Source: Alicyclobacillus hesperidum (lineage in GTDB: Bacteria; Bacillota; Bacilli; Alicyclobacillales; Alicyclobacillaceae). From it: DNA of 64,000 nt. Made by a program: the position numbers and the translations under genes. The DNA is taken from the NCBI RefSeq assembly GCF_900107035.1, contig NZ_FNOJ01000015.1:1-64000 (forward strand), written 5' to 3'. Positions within the stretch are counted from its first letter, which is position 1, and every line of letters starts with the position of its first letter. Below, one piece after another: positions 54,079-63,713 of this stretch. The notes beneath the pieces were generated by a model. That model searched no databases and was not told where the DNA came from. It saw nothing but the letters and a program-made list of their open reading frames with translations.

Positions 54079-54400
54079 GCACGAGCAATCGTCAGGATGG
54101 CGTGAGGGGCACGGGTATTCGGGTTGTTATCGTACACGATTACCTAAATCAACGTGGTGGCGCGGAAAAAGTAGTGGGAGCATTGCACCGGATATTTCAC
54201 GAAGCTCCTATTTACACTTCCATCGTCGAAAGAGGGCGATTGTGGGCTAGTCTTGACGACGCTGATATTCGGACGAGCTTTATGTAGAGGTTTTCTTTTA
54301 TCCGGAAACGTTTCAAGTGGTTTCTTGACTCTATCCACTTGCGTTTCGTTCCATGACCGTTCTATAGCGTGATGCTTTGATCTGGGCAAAGATTTTCGGC
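54075..54400 (+). pseudogene. Decayed GT4 glycosyltransferase (N-terminal fragment)
   Basis: An intact 70-codon frame (54075-54287) carries the GT4 start VVIVHDYLNQRGGAEKVVGA and DIRTSF, then hits a stop. Downstream, frame pieces such as FIRKRFKWFL and FDLGK still resemble the next part of the family but are broken by stops and shifts. Full genes are about 370-400 codons. The GTG start overlaps galU, so an intact ancestor was probably coupled to it. The end coordinate is approximate. Confidence 0.7.
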
Positions 54401-54735
54401 AGGGGAAGACAACAGCACGGTGGCGGTAAGATTGTGGGTGGAACAGTTTACATAGACTCGTGAGGATAATTCGATACAAATTGATTTGGAGGCATTCGCT
54501 AGTCAATTGTTGAGTCGGGCATAGTCGTAATTAGGGATCCCGTGATCACGTAGCATAATATTTGCTCCGGTTTTGCTGGGGTTGATTGGGACTTAAGGGG
54601 GGTATCCGGGGAATGTCGTAAATTGATTCTATCTTTCTTATGTGTTTGGTGGAACTATAAGGCCTCAATCGCCGGTGCGGATGCAGGGAATGTGGCTTCA
54701 GAATGCTAAGATAGGTTGGAAGAGGTTGGGTTACT
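54401..54735. other. Non-coding gap in the polysaccharide cluster
   Basis: AT-rich, stop codons in all frames, no recognisable gene, promoter or terminator. Probably further remains of the decayed glycosyltransferase, but no similarity can be seen by eye. Confidence 0.5.
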
Positions 54736-55884
54736 GTGAATGTTCTAGTTGTCAGCAATGTTGATTACGTAGGCGGTGCGGAGACTGTTCTAGCAGATTT
54801 GGCCGTGCGCGACCAGCGGAATTCGTACCTGGTGCTCGCACCAATAGGCAAGTTTACTGAGCTCTTGTGCAGGCTTAGAATCGACTTTATCGGTAGTAGA
54901 TACATACGGACCCTAAATCGCCATTCGGGAATAATAAATGCGTTTATCAATTTGTTTTCGGGGATTTTTGGCGGTGGCTATGAGATTGTGCGCATAGCTC
55001 GTGCGCGGCGAATAGATATTCTGTATGCGAATTCGCTTAGGTCAGGGATATATTGTATGATTCCGAGCATTGTGGCGCGTATCCCTCTTTTATGGCACGT
55101 TCACGATGCATCCGAAAGCAGAGTTTGGAGTGTGCTAATGTCCTGCTTAACCCGTTGCAAGTCTAACATAAAGGTAGTGGGTGTGTCAGAGTGCGTGCTT
55201 AATTCTCGAGTTCTAAGTCATGTTTCTCCCTCCAGAAAGGCTCTAGTCTATAATGGCCTTGATGTCAGTGTGTACTCTCCATCATCCGGGATTCGAGGGG
55301 GTGAAAAGATTTCCATATTGCTATATGGTAGAATCATTCGCTGGAAAGGCTATGACATCGCTATAAATGCACTATCTATGATTAGTGTTAACGTACGTAG
55401 TCGGCTTACATGCTCCGTCGTCGGAGATTGTTCCGATCCCGTTTACTATGCGGAACTGGTTGAGTTGGTGCGTGATCTTGGACTACATGAAATTGTTCGA
55501 TTTGGGCCTTCGGTGGCAAGAGAAGATGTTCCTGAATTATTAGATTCGGCAGATGTTGTAATCCATTCTGCTGTGAATCCGGACCCATTACCGACTGTCG
55601 TATTGGAGGCCATGGCCAAGGGGAAAGTTGTCATCGCAAGTCGAGTTGGAGGAGTGCCTGAGATAATAGAGGATGGAGTGAGTGGGTACACAGTTCCCCC
55701 CGATAATCCACAAGAACTAGCAAAATTGATTGAGCGAGTTGTGTCTCAAATCAACAGTTCGTATTCCGTCGGTAAAGCAGCTAGGGAAAGAATACTGGAT
55801 GTGTTTTCTATAGATAAGAAAGTCGAGAGGTTCAACGAGCTCTACTCGGTACTAGCTAAGGACTCACGTAAGGAGAAGTGGTGA
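54736..55884 (+). CDS. GT4-family glycosyltransferase
   Basis: 382 residues, GT-B fold. N-terminal VLVVSNVDYVGGAETVLADL, donor-binding half with SILLYGRIIRWKGYDIAINA, DVVIHSAVNPDPLPTVVLEA and GGVPEIIEDGVSGYTVPP. Donor sugar unknown. GTG start with GAGG about 11 bases upstream. Followed after 4 bases by a GT2 gene. Codon use is AT-richer than in the housekeeping genes (many AGA, ATA, TTA). Confidence 0.87.
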   Translation: MNVLVVSNVDYVGGAETVLADLAVRDQRNSYLVLAPIGKFTELLCRLRIDFIGSRYIRTLNRHSGIINAFINLFSGIFGGGYEIVRIARARRIDILYANSLRSGIYCMIPSIVARIPLLWHVHDASESRVWSVLMSCLTRCKSNIKVVGVSECVLNSRVLSHVSPSRKALVYNGLDVSVYSPSSGIRGGEKISILLYGRIIRWKGYDIAINALSMISVNVRSRLTCSVVGDCSDPVYYAELVELVRDLGLHEIVRFGPSVAREDVPELLDSADVVIHSAVNPDPLPTVVLEAMAKGKVVIASRVGGVPEIIEDGVSGYTVPPDNPQELAKLIERVVSQINSSYSVGKAARERILDVFSIDKKVERFNELYSVLAKDSRKEKW

Positions 55885-55888
55885 TACG

Positions 55889-56887
55889 TTGCCGACAGTA
55901 TCGATTGTGATGAGTGCCTACAATGAGGAAAAAGTGATATCTAGAGCAATCAAAAGCGTTCTAACTCAAACGTACGGGGACTTCGAGTTAATTATTGTTG
56001 ACGACGCATCAGTTGACTCGACCGCCCGGATCATCGCAGACTTTTGTGAACGCGATCCTCGAATAGTTTTTATAAAGAACGAATTAAATCTTGGGCTTAC
56101 GCGGTCTCTCATCAAGGGTGTCGAACGTGCTAGGGGACAATTTATTACTCGTATTGATGCCGACGATTATTACGGGCCGCGGAAAATAGAGATCCAAGTT
56201 TCCACCATGTTGCGTCAACCCGAATGCAGGTGGAGTGCTACAATGGCAGGCGAAGTGGACTCGACTGGGAAGTTGTTGCATTTGCAAGGATATGATTTTA
56301 GGTCAAAATCCTCGGAAGAGTTACTTGATTATATGTATAAAACTAACAATGCTCTGTATCATGGAGCAGTGATGTTTACGAAAGAATTGTATTTAATGGC
56401 AGGGGGTTATAACCCCATTTTTAATGGTGCCGAGGACTACGAATTGTGGTTGCGGTTTTCAAGTCTTTCGCCCGTGGCACTGATACGCGACGTGCTGTAT
56501 TTTCGAGAATCTCGGGTCACTGGCATTTCGATGCACGGAGCAATCCGTCAGTCGATTATCGCCACCGGAGTTCGCAGAATGCATAACGCAAGGCAACTGG
56601 GGCAAGACGAGTCTGCTGAGTTAACTGCTATGCAAAACTGGTTATCTTCCTACAAGGCACTACAATTGAAAAAATACGTTGGTGAAAAAAACGCCTGGGA
56701 TCTGGCGTCGAAGCTTTTTTGCTTGACGGCAAAGGGCTCATTTCCGTTGTTGGTTTCGCTACTGACCAGTCGGTACGCACTTAAGAGTCTTTTGAAAATC
56801 ATCCTCCTTATTTTACCGAGCCGTTGGAGGAGGGCTCTCGCTGGGACAAAGCGGAAAAAGCTCGATTCCATTAAGGGCATGCGTTGA
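55889..56887 (+). CDS. GT2-family glycosyltransferase
   Basis: 332 residues, GT-A fold. SIVMSAYNEEKVISRAIKSV, IVDDASVDSTARI, metal-binding RIDADDYY and GAEDYELWLRF with a C-terminal hydrophobic region. Adds one sugar to the repeat unit at the inner membrane face; specificity unknown. TTG start with AAGGAG upstream at a long spacing, or GGTGAT at 5 bases. Confidence 0.87.
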   Translation: MPTVSIVMSAYNEEKVISRAIKSVLTQTYGDFELIIVDDASVDSTARIIADFCERDPRIVFIKNELNLGLTRSLIKGVERARGQFITRIDADDYYGPRKIEIQVSTMLRQPECRWSATMAGEVDSTGKLLHLQGYDFRSKSSEELLDYMYKTNNALYHGAVMFTKELYLMAGGYNPIFNGAEDYELWLRFSSLSPVALIRDVLYFRESRVTGISMHGAIRQSIIATGVRRMHNARQLGQDESAELTAMQNWLSSYKALQLKKYVGEKNAWDLASKLFCLTAKGSFPLLVSLLTSRYALKSLLKIILLILPSRWRRALAGTKRKKLDSIKGMR

Positions 56888-57055
56888 GTTCATGCCAACC
56901 ACTGCAGAAGCAATCTCTTCACCGTTTACAGGCTGCAGAGACATTAACATATAATTGAGTTAATCAGTTTTATTTAGCGTGTATCGCTTTAGATGGAGGA
57001 TTATGGATTATTTGATGGAGCATGCCCCTAGCACTCTAAAGGAGAAACGACGCCT

Positions 57056-57607
57056 GTGGGATTACGAGTCAGGTATTATTTCGAGAGTATTTTATCGTGG
57101 GTAATAATTACATACCTTAAAAAAAAGGGAGCTACTATAGGTGAAGGTGTCAGGTTTCGTGGGTTTCCTAGACTACGCCTAACTGATTTTCCTCTACTGA
57201 CGATAGGCGAAGGAACTGAGATAGATGAGGATGTACTCATCTGGCAGGGCGGCCAGAGCCCTATTCATATCGGTCGAAACTGTTACATTGGTATTGGAAC
57301 AATCATTAACTCGTCTGCTGGGATGATGTTGGAAATAGGTGACAATACGCTGGTTGGTGCCTATTGTGTTGTGCAAAACAATAATCATGGGATTAACCGC
57401 GGGAAGCTGATACGACTTCAAGATAACGTTGGGAAACCGCTTGTGATTGGGAGGGACTGCTGGCTAGGCGCCCATGTGTGTGTGCTGGGCGGCGCTAGCA
57501 TAGGGGATGGGGCTGTAGTTGGGGCGCAGTCGTTGGTTAACCGACCGGTTGAGCCGTTCACCGTTGTGGGCGGAGTTCCGGCTCGGGTTTTAAAGTTGCG
57601 AGGCTAA
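57056..57607 (+). CDS. Hexapeptide-repeat acyltransferase
   Basis: 183 residues, left-handed beta-helix of hexapeptide repeats (GATIGEG, ITIGEG-like LTIGEGTEI, HIGRNCYIGIGTII, LEIGDNTLVG, VIGRDCWLGAHVCVLG, SIGDGAVVGAQSLV) of the WbbJ/CysE-like acetyltransferases. Catalytic His probably in NNNHGIN. Likely O-acetylates a sugar of the polymer. GTG start after AAGGAGA. Preceded by a 168-base gap with nothing recognisable. Confidence 0.85.
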   Translation: MGLRVRYYFESILSWVIITYLKKKGATIGEGVRFRGFPRLRLTDFPLLTIGEGTEIDEDVLIWQGGQSPIHIGRNCYIGIGTIINSSAGMMLEIGDNTLVGAYCVVQNNNHGINRGKLIRLQDNVGKPLVIGRDCWLGAHVCVLGGASIGDGAVVGAQSLVNRPVEPFTVVGGVPARVLKLRG

Positions 57608-57799
57608 CGTGCCTGGCGGGGGTCAGATCCGCGAGAAATAAAAATAGATGCAAGATAGGCTTCTGCCAAAGTGTAGAGTGTCGAGCGTTTCGTTGCGTTT
57701 ATGGGCGAGGCGAATTCTAATAATTGTTGCGCCGACTTTAATAAGTTTCTAGCTTGGTAGAAGAATGCAATTATTCATCGAGAGTGACAAGGTGGGTGC

Positions 57800-59224
57800 G
57801 TGGTGAAACGGGACAGTCTGAGGTTAAATTCGATATACAATATCCTTGCGTCAGCAATTCTCTCAGCTGGGGGATTTGTCGCGTCGGTTGTTGTGTCTCG
57901 AAGATTGGGAGTTATACAGTTTGGCACCTATCAGTATATCACGTTTATTGCATCTACATTGAGTCTTATCATCCTTCAAGGCACGAATGTGGCTATTGTT
58001 CAAGATTCCGCAAAAGTACTGAATGCGAGCAATGATCATTGGGTAAACGTTACGTTTCCCGTCACACTGCGAAAGATCTTGGCGAAATCGAGTGCGTTAA
58101 TATCAATTGCCGCAGGTGTATTTGCTTTTAACAAACAGATCTCTATCTCGCTTATCTTAGCGATCATCCTGGCTCTTCAGTCAATAGCAGGCGCTTTAAT
58201 TCAAGGTACGGAACGCTTTGCTTTCTATTTGATATCAACGATTCTACTAGAAAGTGGATTGGTAACCGGTTTCTTTCTAGCGAAAAATGTCGCCAACATC
58301 CTACTAGTCTCAGTTCTCTCCTATGGACTCGTCGCTATCCTATCGTTCATCGTTACGCGCAGTCTAGTGAACATCCGGGCGGTTTTTAACTTCCGCGTGC
58401 GAGAGAAGATGTCGGGTTTTACGAATAAATTGTTTCTTGTTACTGTTATTGATACGGTTGTGTGGAATCAATTTGAGCTAATTTTCATAAAGTATTTTGG
58501 TAGTCCTCGTGATGTTGCGCTGTACTCGGTGGCATATAAACTATCTGTTGCAGGGGTTCTTCCGATAACTGCCATTCTGAACTCCCTTCGTCCGCGCTTG
58601 AATAAGGTGCTCGGACTGAAAGATAGTAATGCTGTTCATGAATTGATGGGGAGAATGGTTAGATTCTCAGCAGGAGCTGGGCTAATATTTCTATTTGGCT
58701 GGGTAGCCTGCGCCCCTTGGGCTATTCATTTGGTATACGGCCTTAGATATATGTCCGCAACGCTCATTAGTGAAATCTTATTTTTGGGGTCCGTTATGGG
58801 TGTGGTGGCTATCCCCGCTACGTTCCTGTTGTATGGCGAAAATGATGCGGATTTTCTTCTTGGGCTAGCGGCTTGCGCAGGGATTATAGATATCGTTGGG
58901 GTAGTAGTTGCGCTAACGGTTTGGCATAACATGGTGGGTGTTGCATTTGTGACTTCATTTTCCCAAATAATACCATCCGTGAGTGTGTGGATACATCCGA
59001 GACTAATCCCATGGCGTTTGCAGATCATTAAGAATGTCCTGATATATACTTGCTTATGTGTTGGTTGGTTATTATTTTCGACCCAGGTCCCACGATTGGA
59101 GTACGTCTATGCCTTGACTTCCGCTTGCGTTGGTGTTGTAGTGTGTTTCGGTGTTAGGCGGATCAAGTATTCCCTCATGCATGCTTGGAAACATGTACAC
59201 GGAGGATTTGTTCGCAATATGTGA
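57800..59224 (+). CDS. Polysaccharide flippase (Wzx/MATE-like)
   Basis: 474 residues, about 12-14 membrane helices of the MOP superfamily. N-terminal NILASAILSAGGFVASVVVS, later GSPRDVALYSVAYKLSVAGV and GLRYMSATLISEILFLGSVM, typical of Wzx flippases that move lipid-linked repeat units outward. GTG start (57800 or 57803) after AAGGTGG. With the ligase/polymerase gene at 62 kb this defines a Wzx/Wzy-type pathway. Confidence 0.87.
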   Translation: MVKRDSLRLNSIYNILASAILSAGGFVASVVVSRRLGVIQFGTYQYITFIASTLSLIILQGTNVAIVQDSAKVLNASNDHWVNVTFPVTLRKILAKSSALISIAAGVFAFNKQISISLILAIILALQSIAGALIQGTERFAFYLISTILLESGLVTGFFLAKNVANILLVSVLSYGLVAILSFIVTRSLVNIRAVFNFRVREKMSGFTNKLFLVTVIDTVVWNQFELIFIKYFGSPRDVALYSVAYKLSVAGVLPITAILNSLRPRLNKVLGLKDSNAVHELMGRMVRFSAGAGLIFLFGWVACAPWAIHLVYGLRYMSATLISEILFLGSVMGVVAIPATFLLYGENDADFLLGLAACAGIIDIVGVVVALTVWHNMVGVAFVTSFSQIIPSVSVWIHPRLIPWRLQIIKNVLIYTCLCVGWLLFSTQVPRLEYVYALTSACVGVVVCFGVRRIKYSLMHAWKHVHGGFVRNM

Positions 59225-59923
59225 GCGTCGGCGGCTGCCTTTGTACGGCTCTTAGTGAGAGTGAAACAATCTGACTACATGAAGGGCAGAGCACAATCGG
59301 CAAAATCGCGATAGAACGTTGTTGCACACGATGAACAATTTTGCAGTAAGTATTTTAGGCGCAGGTTAGAAGGTTACATATCTTATATAAATCATCATGA
59401 TGTCTGTGTATGAAAGCTTGCACTGAGCCGGTTACCCTGAGGAACGCTGGGGCTTTTAATGGCATATCTGCTAGAGGAGATGAGACGGACAACGTAGGTA
59501 AGAGAGGTACTGTGGTGTCTTGCAAATGGTTGTTTAGAAGTCGATACAGTGAATATAGGTTGATCGCCAGACATTAATTTGTACAGGCGAACCAGGGGGT
59601 TCGTTATGCGAGATGGCAAATTTTCAAGTAATGCGCGTCCATAATTTGCATAAAGAAGCATTCGGATTAGCATTTGGATCGTGTGTTATCATTGGATATT
59701 ATGGAATAAAGATAGATGCCAAGGAAATGAGTATACTGAAGTTGCATTAAAGTGTAAAATGCGACGATTTATACTTACTCATATAGGGCGATAGGGAGAT
59801 TGCCGTCCCCTTTAGTTAGGATAGTGGCATGAGATTGGTTCAGCGTGAACATTTGGCTAGTGACACGCTTCGAATACATCTATTCACAAATGGCGGTAAC
59901 AACAATTGTTCGGGGGCTCATGT
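59225..59923. other. Long non-coding gap (about 700 bases)
   Basis: AT-rich, no convincing gene on either strand. A 92-codon minus-strand frame at 59395-59673 has no ribosome site and no family resemblance. Possibly the remains of a lost gene in the polysaccharide cluster. Confidence 0.5.
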
Positions 59924-60694
59924 GTGCGTGAGAACGATTTAAATCAGCAACGGCGAAGGCTTTTCGGGATGTGGTTTGCAGACATGACGCTGGAACAGAC
60001 TGCGAATTACATTGTCGAATGTGTAAGAAAAAACGTGAAGCAGACTGTCCACACCGTAAACGTTGATCACTTGGTGCTACGGGAGCAGGACGAACATTAC
60101 AGGAAAGCATCAGATTCGGCGGACTTGATCACGGCGGACGGGATGCCCATCGTTTGGTTTTCACGGTTGGTTGGCAGAGCGCTACCAGAAAGGGTAGCCG
60201 GTGCCGATCTGGTACATAAGTTACTTCTGCTTCCTGCGGAACAAGGACTACGATTCTTCTTTCTTGGCACAACGACTGAGGTTTGTGCGAAGGCGCGTGA
60301 GGTTGCGATGGATGCGAATCCGTCGGTTCAAATTGTAGGCTTCGCAAGCCCGACGCCAGGAGAACTCAGAGATCCTGAAGTCATAACGAGTCTTCAGGCG
60401 CAGATCAATGAGTCAGGCGCAAACGTACTATTGGTTGCACTTGGAGCTCCTAAGCAGGAAATACTTATATACCGATGGGAGGCTCATTTAGATACGGTAG
60501 TTAACATCGGAGTCGGAGCTAGCCTTGATTTTTTAGCAGGTAAGGTAGCAAGAGCCCCAAGGTGGGTTCAACGGATGGGAATCGAATGGCTCTATCGTCT
60601 CAGTCGCGAGCCACGTAGGATGTGGCGTAGATATTTGATAAGGGATAGCCGCTTTGTCATTATTGCCCTCAGAGAGTTGTTCGCGTCTCGATAA
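59924..60694 (+). CDS. WecG/TagA/CpsF-family glycosyltransferase, second copy
   Basis: 256 residues, the same length as the copy at 16.5 kb but clearly divergent. Motifs: VNVDHLVLREQ, SADLITADGMPIVWFSRLVG, ALGAPKQEILIYRWE, GVGASLDFLAGKVARAPRW and GIEWLYRLSREPRRMWRRYL. Probably adds a ManNAc-type or related sugar to the lipid-linked chain of this cluster. GTG 59924 lies 8 bases after GGGGG; TTG 59906 is upstream of that site. Followed 24 bases later by a GT4 gene. Confidence 0.88.
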   Translation: MRENDLNQQRRRLFGMWFADMTLEQTANYIVECVRKNVKQTVHTVNVDHLVLREQDEHYRKASDSADLITADGMPIVWFSRLVGRALPERVAGADLVHKLLLLPAEQGLRFFFLGTTTEVCAKAREVAMDANPSVQIVGFASPTPGELRDPEVITSLQAQINESGANVLLVALGAPKQEILIYRWEAHLDTVVNIGVGASLDFLAGKVARAPRWVQRMGIEWLYRLSREPRRMWRRYLIRDSRFVIIALRELFASR

Positions 60695-60718
60695 TCGATA
60701 CATTTGTGGGGGGAGCTT

Positions 60719-61849
60719 ATGCGAATAGTCCTGGATGCGACATTCGTTCGAAACCATAATGTCACTGGCATTGAAAGGCACATCATTGAGAGTGTGAATG
60801 CTATGTTTAAAATAAAACTTTCGCACGAGATGACTCTGCTTATTCATCCGAATGGCAAAGAGAAATTCATAAATGTGCCACCTGAATGGAATGTGAAAAT
60901 TTCTCCCTTTAAAAATCGATTGCTAATGGATCAGTTGTGGATTCCGCATGTTATTAAAACGATTTCGCCTGATTGGGTTCACCTAAATACCATGGGCATA
61001 CCTATAGGATTGAAGTATCCCTTCTCGATGGTGGTGCATGACGCTGTCCCGTTCGTATTCCCGGACACCATATCCAAAGGCAATAAATGGTATTACCGCC
61101 CGATCCTGAAGTCGACGGTGAGAAATCCTTGCCTCGGTGGCATTCTGACTGTTTCGAAGTTCTCTGCAAGTGAATTAATGAACTATCTGAGCGTCGATCA
61201 CGACCTCATCAAAGTAGTGCATTCTGGAGTTTCCGACGCATTTTTACGGGAGGGGGCGCTTGGAAATCAAGTTGAGAGATTACCGTCCTACTTTCTCATT
61301 GTCGGCACTCTCGAACCAAGAAAAAACGTCCAGTTAGCAATACGGGCTTTTTCTGAAATCGCTGGGTTGACCGACATAAATATGATTATTGTTGGTAGGA
61401 GAGGGTGGGGGGAGAATATGCAAATAGGCGACGAACTCAAGGAAAGAATAAAAGTAACTGGTTTCGTAGCAGACTCCGAACTGGCCTCTTACTATAGGAA
61501 TGCTTTGGCATTAATTTTTCCATCGATGTATGAAGGAGCTGGTCTTCCGCTAATTGAGGCACTCGCGCTAGGAACTCCTGTTATTGCATCAGATATACCA
61601 CCGTTTAGGGAGATTGCAAATGATGGTTGTATCTTCTTTAGGAGCAATGACCACTCTGATCTAGCCCGAGCGATGTTGCAAGTCACACGGGACAGCGAGC
61701 TCGTGAAGTCTCGTGCAATGTCCGGTAGGGAGCGGATTTTGCGTGAGTTTACATGGGACAGAAACGCTGAAGAGGTAATTTACTTCATTGAGGAGTTTTA
61801 CTCGGCATATCAACGAAGAAACCTAGCGTCTGTATGTTGCAAAACATGA
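60719..61849 (+). CDS. GT4-family glycosyltransferase (mannosyltransferase-like)
   Basis: About 376 residues. GT-B fold: ATFVRNHNVTGIERHIIESV at the N terminus, MVVHDAVPFVFPDTI, ILTVSKFSASELMNYL, LIVGTLEPRKNVQLAIRAF and donor motif SMYEGAGLPLIEALALGTPVIA, a pattern seen in mannosyl- and rhamnosyltransferases. GGGGGGAG ends 5 bases before ATG 60719. The 186-base gap after it shows nothing recognisable. Confidence 0.88.
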   Translation: MRIVLDATFVRNHNVTGIERHIIESVNAMFKIKLSHEMTLLIHPNGKEKFINVPPEWNVKISPFKNRLLMDQLWIPHVIKTISPDWVHLNTMGIPIGLKYPFSMVVHDAVPFVFPDTISKGNKWYYRPILKSTVRNPCLGGILTVSKFSASELMNYLSVDHDLIKVVHSGVSDAFLREGALGNQVERLPSYFLIVGTLEPRKNVQLAIRAFSEIAGLTDINMIIVGRRGWGENMQIGDELKERIKVTGFVADSELASYYRNALALIFPSMYEGAGLPLIEALALGTPVIASDIPPFREIANDGCIFFRSNDHSDLARAMLQVTRDSELVKSRAMSGRERILREFTWDRNAEEVIYFIEEFYSAYQRRNLASVCCKT

Positions 61850-62035
61850 TTCAATACAGAGGTGGGTTCTACTGGAATTTATAACATCGTGATTGGTGGT
61901 GGCTAGATGTTATTCTAATGTAAACCAAATGGAGTTGAGCTCAAGTTAGAATCAGAATATAGAAGGCTAGGCTAGCCAATCGTTTTGTTAAACAAATATT
62001 AGCCGCATCAACATTGTTGGAAATGGGATGATTTT

Positions 62036-63409
62036 TTGGTGGGTTCATGGAATTTAGCAAAACCGCGGGTCGTGACTATTGCCACCTTAACAGTGATAGC
62101 TATTTTCATCGCGGTTGCTTCAGTAAGGCTTTCAGCAATCACGCTGGCTGTCCTGTTTCTGATGGTATTGGTGACCGTGTTTTCCTTTGTTGACGATGCT
62201 AAATCTGTTAATATAATCTTGGTTTGGATTGCGACGCAGAATGCCATCGTTCCTTTCTTGTTCTTTCGCTCACAAGAATCGCCAACGTTCTGGACCGAGG
62301 TCTTAGCCGCATCGCAGGTTACAGTGATTTTAGTGGTTATAACCCATTTCTTTTTTAATACGTGGGCTGGTCGTCGCCGATCCCCTGCGTTCATCTCATC
62401 GGCAATCCTTTACAGCATCGTTTTGGTGCTTATTGCTGTTTTGCACAGGGGAACCAACCTGTTCAGTTCATTCAATAGTGCCCGCGAGGCCATGGTTCCC
62501 GCGTTATATCTTTCTCTTGGTTTCATGATTTCAAAATCAGAGTCCAGCAGGGTGGGTCTACTGCGTACTATTGCTGGGCTAACTGTAGTCGGTGCGGTGT
62601 TCGCTCTTGTTGATGCAATATTCTTGGGAACTCGATTTTGGTCAAATATAGATTTAGGACAGTATTGGATTCAGGTTAAGCACACTCCAGCGTATGAAGT
62701 GGTCAACGGCTTGCCGGGAAACTTGTATGAAAACTACGACGGTGTGATCCTAAGCCGGGCTATTTCCTTTTATGGGGATCCGTTGGCCGCGGGTTATAGT
62801 ATGGCTCTTGGATATGCAGCTCTCTTGTTTCTCTATGAGCGCTCGAAACGATTTAAAAATCTGTATCTTGCTTCGATCTTTGTGGTCCTGGCAGGTATTT
62901 CGGTAACCTATACGCGCGCAGCCTACATAATCGTAGCTATTGAAACTCTTTCGCTTGCCATATATTGGCGGTCTGCTAATAAGCGCATCCCTAGGTTGCT
63001 ATTGCTTAGTGTACCGCTCATAATCATTTTGTTGGCGGACAAGGTTCTAACGGCGAATGGTTCAGTCCTACTTCATCTACAAGCAATGTCATTTCTACCT
63101 TACTTACTATCTCATCCATTAGGAACCGGGGCTGGCACTCTGGGAGGGCCTGAAGGCGCATATCTTCAGATATGGTATCAGTATGGGATACTACCGTTAA
63201 TATTATTCATGATATTTATGTACAATGTATACGTTTTTGTTAAGAGATCTCCAACTCCGTACTCTTATGTTGGAGCAGGTATACTTGTTGCATTGGTGGT
63301 AAGTGGATTTATCTCGGAAGAAATGTTGACCGATACCGCTTGTAGTATTGGTTGGGTATTGCTTGGGATGATTGCCTCGATGCATCTTCGGCCTGCGGCC
63401 GAACACTAA
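62036..63409 (+). CDS. O-antigen ligase/polymerase family membrane protein (Wzy-like)
   Basis: 457 residues, about 11-12 membrane helices with a large outer loop (about 200-250). The Wzy/WaaL-type C-terminal motif is present as LSHPLGTGAGTLGGPEGAYL, with AISFYGDPLAAGYSMALGYA and SVTYTRAAYII before it. In this setting it is most likely the polymerase that joins repeat units outside the membrane. Start at TTG 62036 or the next codon GTG 62039 after GGGATGAT. Confidence 0.82.
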   Translation: MVGSWNLAKPRVVTIATLTVIAIFIAVASVRLSAITLAVLFLMVLVTVFSFVDDAKSVNIILVWIATQNAIVPFLFFRSQESPTFWTEVLAASQVTVILVVITHFFFNTWAGRRRSPAFISSAILYSIVLVLIAVLHRGTNLFSSFNSAREAMVPALYLSLGFMISKSESSRVGLLRTIAGLTVVGAVFALVDAIFLGTRFWSNIDLGQYWIQVKHTPAYEVVNGLPGNLYENYDGVILSRAISFYGDPLAAGYSMALGYAALLFLYERSKRFKNLYLASIFVVLAGISVTYTRAAYIIVAIETLSLAIYWRSANKRIPRLLLLSVPLIIILLADKVLTANGSVLLHLQAMSFLPYLLSHPLGTGAGTLGGPEGAYLQIWYQYGILPLILFMIFMYNVYVFVKRSPTPYSYVGAGILVALVVSGFISEEMLTDTACSIGWVLLGMIASMHLRPAAEH

Positions 63410-63713
63410 GCTGGCTCTAGCATCAATCAAGATAGACGGAGAGATGTCAAACGGGGGCATAGACGGCTTTGTCCACAACAACGATTTAGGTGAACTGTGG
63501 TTCTGAAAATGCGCATTATGTTGGAATAGGTTCCTCCTGTGAGGTTTCTATTGGCGAAGGGTGCCCAAGCTCCGTCTTATGAGACGAGTGAAGCATTTAT
63601 GACTTCGAAGAAGCAGTCACAAGAGGATACGTGCCAAATTAGCCACCACGTCATGAAACTTGATATGACGGGAGGGATCGGAAGCAAACTTCATTCCGTG
63701 GTTGTACATCTAG
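63410..63713. other. Non-coding gap at the end of the cluster
   Basis: No convincing gene. A 73-codon plus-strand frame starting at 63539 lacks a ribosome site and any family resemblance. The minus-strand remnant begins at 63714. Confidence 0.45.

Noticed and set aside
59395-59673. 92-codon minus-strand frame in the 59.2-59.9 kb gap
   Set aside because: No ribosome site, no recognisable motif, composition like random AT-rich DNA.
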